NCBI GenBank assembly: GCA_963719465.1
Contig: OY970386.1
Location: forward strand, 1,984,001-2,048,000
Direction: 5' to 3'
DNA: 64,000 nucleotides
Origin: JALHUB01 sp963719465
GTDB lineage: Bacteria > Chloroflexota > Dehalococcoidia > DSTF01 > JALHUB01
The notes below the pieces were generated by a model, which was given only the letters and a program-made list of their open reading frames with translations, did not search any database and was not told where the DNA came from. Position 1 is the first letter of the stretch. Each line of letters starts with the position of its first letter. A program made the position numbers and the translations under genes. Shown piece after piece: positions 43,490-50,444 of this stretch.

Positions 43490-44272
43490 CTAGGCTGTCT
43501 TCTGCCGCTTATCGACCAGTTCTGAAAAGCTCAGGCCAGCTGTCTGCTCCCCCTTCAGCAAAGCGTCAAGCTGGCAAAGCACAACCAGGCAGTCGTTCGT
43601 CGATGGCGGCGTCTTCCGTTCCAGCGATGCGTGCACCAGCCCCGTCACCTTGAGCAACCCCTCCTTCGATTCGGAAGACAGCGCGCCGCTGAACTCGCAC
43701 AGATCGAGGAGAATGCGAAGCCGCTTTATCCCCAGCTGCTTGACCGCCTCCTCCACCCACACGGCCAACCCGGCTATCGTGATCAGGCTCCAGTGAGGCC
43801 GGCCGGCCGCCTGAACCAGGATTGGTCGCACCGGGTCGGGCGGTGGGACAAATGGCGGTGGCGGCGGATAGCTCACCAGCGGCGTCGGGGCAGGCGACGG
43901 CTCCTGCGCCGGCTGAGACTCCGGCGGTTTCTCCATCACCCTCGGCTCCGAGGGCGGTGGGGGTGGCTGGGATGGCGGCAGCGACGGCGCTTCCGGTTCG
44001 TCCTGCCAAATGTCCTCCGCCGTTGGCGGCGAGAGCGCTTCCGGCTCCTCTACCGGGGGCGCGGCTGCCGTTGCTTCGTCATTGGAGACGCGGACGACTC
44101 TTATCGGCGGGCGCGAGTCGTTGCGCTCGGGGCGCAAGCCTTGGCCAGGCTCCGTGAACGGGTTGTCCTGGCCAAGTATCGCAGTGCGGATCTCGCTCAG
44201 TATTAGCTTGACTTCTCCCTTGAGGAGTTTCACCTCGTCCTCAAGGGAGGTTATCTTGGCATTGAGTTCCAT
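43490..44272 (-). CDS. ArlD/ArlE-like archaellum cytoplasmic protein
   Basis: 260 residues, no signal or membrane segment. N-terminal coiled coil (NAKITSLEDEVKLLKGEVKL, about 3-30), a long Pro/Glu-rich spacer (about 45-155), then a compact C-terminal helical domain (LITIAGLAVWVEEAVKQLG, LRILLDLCEFSGALSSESKE). The last part follows the pattern of the archaeal FlaD/E domain: a Trp-containing helix, a Gly, a 'L.L...' helix, then an aromatic-Ser-Gly turn and 'S.E.KE.L' helix. In archaea ArlC/D/E link the motor to the chemotaxis adaptor CheF. Position second in the operon, right after archaellin, also fits. Remote homology judged by eye only. Confidence 0.68.
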   Translation of the reverse strand: MELNAKITSLEDEVKLLKGEVKLILSEIRTAILGQDNPFTEPGQGLRPERNDSRPPIRVVRVSNDEATAAAPPVEEPEALSPPTAEDIWQDEPEAPSLPPSQPPPPPSEPRVMEKPPESQPAQEPSPAPTPLVSYPPPPPFVPPPDPVRPILVQAAGRPHWSLITIAGLAVWVEEAVKQLGIKRLRILLDLCEFSGALSSESKEGLLKVTGLVHASLERKTPPSTNDCLVVLCQLDALLKGEQTAGLSFSELVDKRQKTA

Positions 44273-44314
44273 GCTTCTGCCTCCCTGCCGCGGTGGCGCT
44301 TTCCTGCTTTCGCC

Positions 44315-44330
44315 CCCCTCATTTCAGGGG
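44315..44330 (-). promoter_or_regulatory. Hairpin after archaellin gene
   Basis: CCCCT-CATTTC-AGGGG lies between arlB and the ArlD/E-like gene. No T-run, so a partial stop or RNA-stability element is possible. That would let the filament subunit be made in excess over motor proteins. Confidence 0.4.
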
Positions 44331-44361
44331 TCGATGCGCCGCGCTTCCGGCTCTCAACTCG

Positions 44362-44934
44362 CTAGTGCAGGTCGACGACGGTGTCCAGTCCTGCCGGCGT
44401 CGTCCTGGCGATAGTCATTGTTCCGCCCAGCGGTGGCTTCACCTCGACAGTGAATGGCTGGTTCGGCCCCAGATTGTAGCCCGACACGTCGAGCGTTATC
44501 TCCGCCAGCTCACCTTCCGACAACAGGTTGTCGCTGTTGCCGACCAGGAAGTGGACCGTCCAAGTCGCGTTGACCGCGTTCTGTGCCGAGTCGCGGTAGT
44601 CGATAACCATCTTGTTGCTCGTCGCCGTGGGGTCGAGGTCGACGGGCTCACCGCCGGCCGCGTTGGCAACGTCGAACACGATGCTCTGTACCGTGGTCCC
44701 GTCGGTGTTGGCGATGACGCTCCCCCTCAGCTCCAGCGAACCTTCCGTCTTCTGCAGACCGGAGTAGACCGCTTCCTTGCCACGCTCCGAGCTGAAGAGA
44801 CCGGTGCTTAGCACGACGAATGCGAAGACGGTCGCCACAACTACGAAGGCGATCAAGATGATGGCGGTCTCCAGACCGGTGATGCCATCGTCCCCGTGCG
44901 CGGCCCTTCGAAAGAGCCTTATCATTTTCTTCAT
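44362..44934 (-). CDS. arlB: Archaellin (filament subunit ArlB/FlaB)
   Basis: 190 residues, major filament subunit. A short basic class III signal peptide (RLFRRAAHGDDG) would be cut after G17. The mature protein begins I-T-G-L-E (Glu at +5) and continues TAIILIAFVVVATVFAFVVL, closely matching archaellins of methanogens and haloarchaea (TGLEAAIVLIAFVVVA-type). The segment SSERGKEAVYSGLQKTEGSLEL is also archaellin-like, and the rest forms a beta-rich outer domain (IDYRDSAQNAVNATW, LGPNQPFTVEVKPP). GGGAGG is 7 bases before the ATG. First gene of the operon and the only filament gene seen. The prepilin peptidase needed to process it is not in the window. Confidence 0.92.
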   Translation of the reverse strand: MKKMIRLFRRAAHGDDGITGLETAIILIAFVVVATVFAFVVLSTGLFSSERGKEAVYSGLQKTEGSLELRGSVIANTDGTTVQSIVFDVANAAGGEPVDLDPTATSNKMVIDYRDSAQNAVNATWTVHFLVGNSDNLLSEGELAEITLDVSGYNLGPNQPFTVEVKPPLGGTMTIARTTPAGLDTVVDLH

Positions 44935-44968
44935 TGCTTGCCTCCCTGGTAACGCTTACTCACTGGCG

Positions 44969-45086
44969 GGATTTCTGGTCCGCCACGGCGTCCCGGTTGC
45001 AGCTTCTCGCTCTGTCGATTTGCTCTCCTCCGCCGCTTCGCCGTTCCGTTAGGCACGACGCCGGCGGCGACCGGGACCAGAAATCC
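44969..45086. promoter_or_regulatory. 13-bp inverted repeat upstream of arlB
   Basis: GGATTTCTGGTCC at 44969-44981 and its exact reverse complement GGACCAGAAATCC at 45074-45086 lie upstream of arlB. Their centres are 105 bases apart, about ten helical turns. They could bind a looping regulator or pair in a long 5' leader. Confidence 0.5.
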
Positions 45087-45141
45087 TTTTCCTTGCCGCT
45101 GGTTTTTTCGTCCTCCCTGAGAAGGAACAGCATGGCGCCAG

Positions 45142-45161
45142 CACCCAATTTCATTTGGGTG
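45142..45161. promoter_or_regulatory. CACCCAA/TTGGGTG palindrome
   Basis: A 7-bp inverted repeat with a six-base centre, embedded in a direct repeat of GCCAGCACCC, lies in the arlB/response-regulator control region. Operator or leader structure, undecided. Confidence 0.35.
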
Positions 45162-45198
45162 CCAGCACCCGCCCCCGAATCTGAACGAATCTGAGCCG

Positions 45199-45290
45199 CC
45201 TTAGGGAAAACTGCCGACCTTAGGGGAGGTTGCCTAAGGGAAAAGGAGCGATTTTTCGCCAGGGAGCGGAATTCGCCCCTTAGCCCTAAA
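45199..45290. promoter_or_regulatory. CCTTAGG repeat cluster (putative response-regulator operator)
   Basis: CCTTAGGG occurs at 45199-45206. A perfect inverted pair CCTTAGG-8-CCTAAGG lies at 45218-45239, and a related CCCCTTAGCCCTAAAG is at 45276-45291. They sit in the divergent gap between arlB and the LuxR-type response regulator, the natural place for that regulator's sites. Inference from position and symmetry. Confidence 0.5.
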
Positions 45291-45408
45291 GATAGATGCC
45301 CTCCGCCCGATAACAGACTCGGGCTCTATCGATGGAAGGATATCCTACGGCAGGCGTGGATTTCCTGCCGCGAAGGCAGGACGCTCTTCAGAGGAGTGGT
45401 CTGAGCGC

Positions 45409-46092
45409 ATGCAAGGACAGCTCAACGGCGACAGGCTGCGTCTACTGATCGTTGAGGACGAGGGCCTCTGGCGCGACATGCTGCGCCTGGCCCTCTCGAC
45501 TCAGCCGTATATCGAGGTCGCCGGCACCGCGACGAGCAAGGACGACCTGCGGAACCTCTGCGTCTCGCTCCAGCCCAACGTCCTCCTCGTCGACATCCGG
45601 CTCGACGGCGACACCCAGGCGCTGGCCGCCGTTCACGCCGTCAAGACCGAGTGGCCGCAAATCGGCGTCGTCGTCATGGCCGCCGAGACCGACCGCGAGT
45701 ACCTCTCGACGAACCCGCCGCCCAACACGCCCGGCTGGTCCTACATCATCAAGCAGTCGCTCGCCGACGCCACCGGCCTCGTGCGCGCCATCGAAGCCGC
45801 CGCCGCCGGACTCGTCGTCCTCGATCCCGCCATCCTCTCCGGCCGCAACGACGCCCATGGCCCCCGCCTCGGCCGCCTGACGCCCCGCCAGATGGACGTT
45901 CTGCACCTGATGGCCAAGGGCTACAGCAACAGCGCCATTGGCCGGGCGTTAGTGCTCGAAGAGAAGTCCGTCGAGAACCACATCAACGCCATCTTCAGCC
46001 AGGTCGTCTCCAGCCGCGACCCGTCAATCCACCCGCGCGTGCTGGCCGTCATCACCTACCTCCAGGAGACCCAGAAGCTCGCCACCGGCTAG
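45409..46092 (+). CDS. NarL/LuxR-type response regulator
   Basis: 227 residues. N-terminal receiver domain (about 10-130) with acidic pocket VEDE, phospho-acceptor Asp62 in LLVDIRLDGD and Lys in YIIKQS. C-terminal LuxR HTH (about 155-215): LTPRQMDVLHLMAKGYSNSAIG and EKSVENHINAIFSQ. Divergent from the archaellum operon across a repeat-rich gap, with no sensor kinase beside it, so it is an orphan here. Inference: it controls archaellum genes and perhaps itself. GAGGAG lies 12 bases upstream of the ATG, a somewhat long spacing. Confidence 0.88.
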   Translation: MQGQLNGDRLRLLIVEDEGLWRDMLRLALSTQPYIEVAGTATSKDDLRNLCVSLQPNVLLVDIRLDGDTQALAAVHAVKTEWPQIGVVVMAAETDREYLSTNPPPNTPGWSYIIKQSLADATGLVRAIEAAAAGLVVLDPAILSGRNDAHGPRLGRLTPRQMDVLHLMAKGYSNSAIGRALVLEEKSVENHINAIFSQVVSSRDPSIHPRVLAVITYLQETQKLATG

Positions 46093-46095
46093 CGA

Positions 46096-47647
46096 CTAGG
46101 GTGGTGGTGGCCACGGGGACTTGTCCGCTCCGCAGTGGCACACCGTATCACCCCTGTAGGCGCAAGTGTTCACGGCCGTCATCCAAAAATCGGCGGCACC
46201 GACCATGGAGTCGTGGTTCATGTCGAGAACGGCGTCTTGGACGGGGTCAGGGGGAAAGGTCCCGGATATCCGGTACGCGACGAGCAGCAAGTCGGTGACA
46301 TTCGACCGTCGGTCATTGTTGACGTCCGCTATCTCGAGCCAGTCGGGGCAGCCGTCGCCGTCGGTATCCGCCTCGTTGCTGCAGCTGGAGAAATCGACCG
46401 TGCGGTCGCCTGTGGATGCGCAAAGGCCGTACATGTGCTTGATACAAGCGGGGAACCCATCGGGGGTCTGGGTCGAGTCGCCGCTGGTACAGTTGTAAGC
46501 AATCCACGGGTCGTAGTCGCAGGCGTCGCCCTGCCAGTCGCTGGCGGGGTTGCTGGCGAATCCCCCGGGTATGTGGGGACCGGCCGGCCGCGGGCCCGCT
46601 CCCGACGCCTTCTGGTCCGGGTTGTAGGTTGACGGGCAATTATCCGTCGCGTCCGGCACCCCATCGCAGTCCAGGTCCCCGGCGCACCCCGGCGCGGTGA
46701 CGGCGGTGACCCAGAACGAGCTTCCTTCTCCCCAGGAGGAGGGATCCGATGACACGGCCGCGATGCGGAAGTTATACGTGGTACTCGGCTTCAGGCCCAT
46801 GAAGGTGTAGGAAGTGCTGGAGGGGGATAGGCCGGTCACCTTCAACTTGTTGTCCCATCCCTGAAGCAACGTCGATACGTACGCGGTATACGATGCGTGG
46901 TTGTACGCGCCCGAGAAGTTCACCCGCACGAAGGTCGACGAGATGGAGCTGACGGTGATGCTGGTTGGGGGCTGGGGACGCCCGAGGTATTGCCCCTGAG
47001 CGATGGACAGCTCCGCGTCTGTAGCGCTTCCATAGGGCGTGCACGTGGTGTAGAACGCACCACACATCAACCCCGAGTTGTTTGGATCATCGGCTAGGTA
47101 GTGATCGTGCCCCAACTCATGACGCATCATTCGGTCGTAGAACGGGACGTCGCCGGTGTACTGCGGATACGTGGGGTTTGCTGCTTGGGCATCGTAATCA
47201 TCCTTGTTCCACACCACAACTCGCAGATTGAGGTCGACGAAGGTTGGGGTCTGTGCGAGAGCGTACTTGTAGTCAGCCTGCTCCTCGAACGTCACACAGT
47301 CCGTATAGTTAAAGTAGCAGTGGGTTTCATCCTCTCGGATGGCATCGAACAATATGTCGACCTGTGCCGTGCCATTCCACGCGACCTGGGTGGGATTGTA
47401 AGAATTGAAGGTCCAGGCCGATGACATCTGATTCCAGTAGGAGATGCCGGCCGCCTGGTGGTCCAACATTCCCGGGCTCATATGGTCGGACCAGTACGAT
47501 GTCTGTTCAACCCCGTGTACGGGTCTTGAGGCCATGTTTCCTGGGTAGGCCGTATTGGCCCGATGCCGGCCGTGAGGACGCTGCGTCCAGGAGCAGGCAC
47601 AGCGCCCAGGCCACCAACAGTACCGTTATCGTTCTATAGAATCTCAT
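46096..47647 (-). CDS. Secreted metzincin-like metalloprotease with FN3, TSP3 and dockerin modules (frameshifted)
   Basis: Mature part (46096-47535 frame): zinc site RHELGHDHYLADD (HExxHxxxxxD) with GLM as a possible Met-turn, then a fibronectin-III-like module (PPTSITVSSISSTFVRVNF), thrombospondin type 3 calcium repeats (DLDCDGVPDATDNCPSTYNP) and a dockerin-like pair (DVNNDRRSNVTDLLLVAYRI, DMNHDSMVGAADFW). The signal peptide (MRFYRTITVLLVAWALCLLL) is encoded just upstream from ATG 47647 but in another frame. Removing one base, for example in the GGCCC at about 47557-47561, joins them as ...ASANTAYPGNMASRPV. ATG 47647 overlaps the preceding gene's stop (ATGA), supporting it as the true start. 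An extracellular calcium-stabilised protease is likely. Confidence 0.8.
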
Positions 47648-48249
47648 TGTCCCGCCCCGTCCGGCGCCGGCGGCAGGCTAGGAGGCGGTGTTGGTGAATT
47701 GTCCACCGCTGGCGGCGGATTAGGGGGCGGTGTCGGTGAATTCGTCGGCGCTGGCGGAAGGTTAGGAGGCGGTGTCGGTGAGTTCCTCAGCGCTGGCGGC
47801 AGGTTAGAAGGGTCAATTTGAATCGTAGGGCGGTTGTCGGGACGCGGTGTCGGCATATTCTCCAGCGACTCCGGTATCCAGTCAGGGGCAGGCGTTGGAG
47901 CACCAATCAATGTAACGCACCGCCCGTTGGCCAGGCTGTAGAAAATCTCCCCATCCTTCTCGAAGACCCTACCACCCCTGGCTGCTGCCGCCGGCGAAGT
48001 GATTTCCACAAACCCACCGCCCCACACCCCACAGTTCCCGGCCATCCATTCGGGTGGGTAGACTATTCTAAAGGAGTCGGCATTGTTGCCCTCTTCAGTG
48101 TTGTCGTCGGCTTGAGACCAGGTGGCCTCTGGTGTCGGCGCCGTCGACCCCACTCCGCCCCCGCGTGCGGTAGCCACATAGGCTATCCCCACAAGGGCCG
48201 CGGTTATCCCGAGCGCGGCCAGAATCTCAACTGTCCTTCTTCTTTGCAA
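47644..48249 (-). CDS. Membrane-anchored small protein, GNC/NGRC domain, Pro-rich tail
   Basis: 201 residues, function unknown. An N-terminal membrane anchor (EILAALGITAALVGIAYVAT) precedes a small domain of about 60 residues (GNCGVWGGGFVEITS, GGRVFEKDGEIFYSL, NGRCVTLIG) shared with the next upstream gene. A tail of four SPTPPP-type repeats follows. TTG 48249 is chosen because GAGGAGG lies 7 bases upstream. The long frame to 48333 has no good site. Its stop overlaps the start of the metalloprotease. Confidence 0.65.
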   Translation of the reverse strand: MQRRRTVEILAALGITAALVGIAYVATARGGGVGSTAPTPEATWSQADDNTEEGNNADSFRIVYPPEWMAGNCGVWGGGFVEITSPAAAARGGRVFEKDGEIFYSLANGRCVTLIGAPTPAPDWIPESLENMPTPRPDNRPTIQIDPSNLPPALRNSPTPPPNLPPAPTNSPTPPPNPPPAVDNSPTPPPSLPPAPDGAGQ

Positions 48250-48359
48250 GGGTGCACCTCCTCGTTCCGCGCCTTTCTGCTTCCCTGTCGCCGCGCTTGC
48301 GATGATGCTAAACTTCGTCCTCCGATTTGTCAACCTCCTCGCGGCGGCTCTCCTTCCGC

Positions 48360-48899
48360 TTAGGGGTTAGGACTCTGCGCCGGTGGCGCAGCAGTCTCTT
48401 CGGGCTGAGGCGTGGCGGCCGGAGCGCCCAGGGCGATCTGGGTGGCGAGCATGGGCGGGGTAAATGGTGTCGGGAGAACCACAGTCGGCCGCGGGGTGAT
48501 CGGCGCCTCGTTTTCCATCTGGCTTGGAACCCACGTCGGGCGGGGAGGCGGCCCGGTCAGGACTACGCATCGCCCGTTCGGCAGGCTGTAATACGTTGAC
48601 GCATCCGTATCCCTTTCGAAAACGTGCCCACCTTTCGCCAGCACGTCCTCTGAGGTGACCTCCACGGCGCCGCCATTCATCACAACGCAATTTCCATAAA
48701 TCCAGGTCGTCGGGAAAGGGGCCCCCGCGGCATTCCTCGCCCCTGACGGTTCGGTGTCGCTGCTGGCCGTCGCCACGGCCGTCGCTGTTGCTGGAGCGGG
48801 CTGTGCCGTCGCATGCCCGTTGCCGCCACATCCTTCTGCGCTCGCCACTGCCAGCGTGAGAAGGATGCCGACAACCAGGAGTACGTACCAGGGTCGCAT
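48360..48899 (-). CDS. Exported protein, GNC/NGRC domain paralog
   Basis: 179 residues, function unknown. Signal peptide (VLLVVGILLTLAVASAEGC) with a lipoprotein-like cysteine, Thr/Ala linker, then the same domain as its downstream neighbour: GNCVVMNGGAVEVTS, GGHVFERD, YYSLPNGRCVVLTG, PTWVPSQMEN. Aligning the two by eye gives GNC.V..GG.VE.TS....A.GG.VFE.D...YSL.NGRCV.L.G. The two invariant cysteines probably form a disulfide. AAAGGAG precedes the ATG. Confidence 0.65.
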   Translation of the reverse strand: MRPWYVLLVVGILLTLAVASAEGCGGNGHATAQPAPATATAVATASSDTEPSGARNAAGAPFPTTWIYGNCVVMNGGAVEVTSEDVLAKGGHVFERDTDASTYYSLPNGRCVVLTGPPPRPTWVPSQMENEAPITPRPTVVLPTPFTPPMLATQIALGAPAATPQPEETAAPPAQSPNP

Positions 48900-48929
48900 C
48901 GGAGGACTCCTTTCTCAGTTAGAGGGATT

Positions 48930-49496
48930 CTACGGGGCCGGCTGAGGTAGGACCGTAGTGAGAGCCTCACCAACCGAACCCTCCGCTAGGACTAAGGGCC
49001 TGCCCAGCGCGCCCAGCACGACCCGTAACTGCCCGGTGAATCCCGCTGCAATTTGCAACGTAAGGTGAATGGTACCCCCCGGCCCGGCAAGGCCATATGT
49101 TACGCCGAGACTACGGGGGTCGACGTTGGGCTGGTCGGACGCTACGTATGATGCGGCCGCAGGTGGCCATCCAATGTTGATTGCCGCTCCCCCAGGGCGG
49201 CACGCCGCTTCAAGCTGGGACACGCACTGATACTGAATGTCGTAAGTTACCTGCTCGCCTGAGTAGGCCGTCGCCGGACCGCTCAGGATTATTCGATAGG
49301 GGTATACCACGGTGGGCATATCGCCAGGCTCTGTTGCAACCGGAGTGCCGGTTGTTGGCGGGCTGGTTGCGGTTGTGGCAACCATCGTCGCCGTTCCGGG
49401 AGCGGGCTGGGCTGTCGTCCGTCCGCTACCGCCACATCCCGTCACCCCGAATACAAGGACGACACCAACTGCAGCCAAAGTATAGTAGCGCCTCAT
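48930..49496 (-). CDS. Lipoprotein, tandem paralog B
   Basis: 188 residues, lipobox VTGC at the end of the signal peptide, Thr/Pro linker, then a beta-rich domain: VVYPYRIILSGPATAYSGEQ, VTYDIQYQCVSQLEAAC and a Gly-rich LAGPGGTIHLTLQIAAGFTG. The pattern suggests an Ig-like fold with an internal disulfide. It is clearly paralogous to the gene upstream (49526-50143) and follows it by 29 bases. Function unknown. Confidence 0.68.
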   Translation of the reverse strand: MRRYYTLAAVGVVLVFGVTGCGGSGRTTAQPAPGTATMVATTATSPPTTGTPVATEPGDMPTVVYPYRIILSGPATAYSGEQVTYDIQYQCVSQLEAACRPGGAAINIGWPPAAASYVASDQPNVDPRSLGVTYGLAGPGGTIHLTLQIAAGFTGQLRVVLGALGRPLVLAEGSVGEALTTVLPQPAP

Positions 49497-49525
49497 CGGG
49501 GAACTCCTTTCTCAACGGACCCGAT

Positions 49526-50143
49526 TCACGGCGTCGGCGCGTCCAGCACCGTAGTAACGACCTCACCGACGCTGCCTTCTGGAACTGTAAACGGCCTCCC
49601 CGGCGGCCCGAGCTGGACCCACAAAGGTCCTGTGAACCCTGCTGATACGTTGATGGTCAGGTGGATGATGCCCCCGGGTCCAGCGAGGGGGAATGTTGCG
49701 TACTTGCCCTTTGCGCCGGAGTCCGTGCTAGGCGGGTCGGAGGACACGTATGTTGCGTCCGCAGGCGGCCATTCTACGACGATCCCTACGCCGCCGGGCT
49801 TACACGTCTTGGCAAGCTGGGATACGCACTCGTACTGGATGTCGTAGGTCACCTCATCTCCCGAGTGGGCTTGCGCTGGGCCACTCAGAATCACCCTGTA
49901 AGGGAACACCGCAGTAGGCATAACGCCGGGCTCCGTTGCAACCGTGGAGGCGGCTGTTGGCGGGCTGGTTGCGGTTGTGGCTTCCGTCGCCGGAGGGCTC
50001 GCCGCAGCGGTAGCCGCCGCCGTTGCCGTGGCTGGCTGCGCCGTCGCATGCCCGCTGCCGCCGCATCCCGCCGCGCCGACGGCCGCCAGAAGCGACATGA
50101 GACAAAGAAGGATAACGCCGACCGTCCTTTTACGCTGCTTCAT
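49526..50143 (-). CDS. Lipoprotein, tandem paralog A
   Basis: 205 residues. Signal peptide with lipobox AAGC, Ala/Thr/Pro linker, then the same beta domain as its neighbour: VFPYRVILSGPAQAHSGDE, VTYDIQYECVSQLAKTC, LAGPGGIIHLTINVSAGFTG, EGSVGEVVTTVL. ATG 50143 follows GTAGGAGG. The longer frame to 50293 has no ribosome site and would cover the promoter. First gene of a five-gene minus-strand run ending in the metalloprotease. Confidence 0.68.
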   Translation of the reverse strand: MKQRKRTVGVILLCLMSLLAAVGAAGCGGSGHATAQPATATAAATAAASPPATEATTATSPPTAASTVATEPGVMPTAVFPYRVILSGPAQAHSGDEVTYDIQYECVSQLAKTCKPGGVGIVVEWPPADATYVSSDPPSTDSGAKGKYATFPLAGPGGIIHLTINVSAGFTGPLWVQLGPPGRPFTVPEGSVGEVVTTVLDAPTP

Positions 50144-50192
50144 GACCTCGTGCCTCCTACGAGACAGCGCCCTGCGCTCTGATCTGTGGGCG

Positions 50193-50220
50193 ATGTTACC
50201 ACCACTACACGCTTTGTCAA
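50193..50220 (-). promoter_or_regulatory. Sigma70-type promoter for lipoprotein/protease cluster
   Basis: On the minus strand a perfect TTGACA (50215-50220) and TAACAT (50193-50198) are 16 bases apart, about 50 bases ahead of the first lipoprotein start. Likely drives the whole run to 46096. Nothing else is seen in the 50221-50444 gap. Confidence 0.7.
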
Positions 50221-50444
50221 GATACTTACGTAGACTAGATGCATTTGTTACAAAGTCCCCTCCGCATTTGTTGGCACATATCCGTCTCTTCATGATCCCA
50301 AGCTAGCGGCTGCGACGCCTTGTTGCCTGACGCTTTGCCGACGCTTCTCCATCGGTTTCCCTACGCTGCGCCCGCACCTGGCACCTACACCGCGGAAGTC
50401 TTATTCTTGTATTGAGCACGCGACCCAGCGGGAGGCGCAGCATC

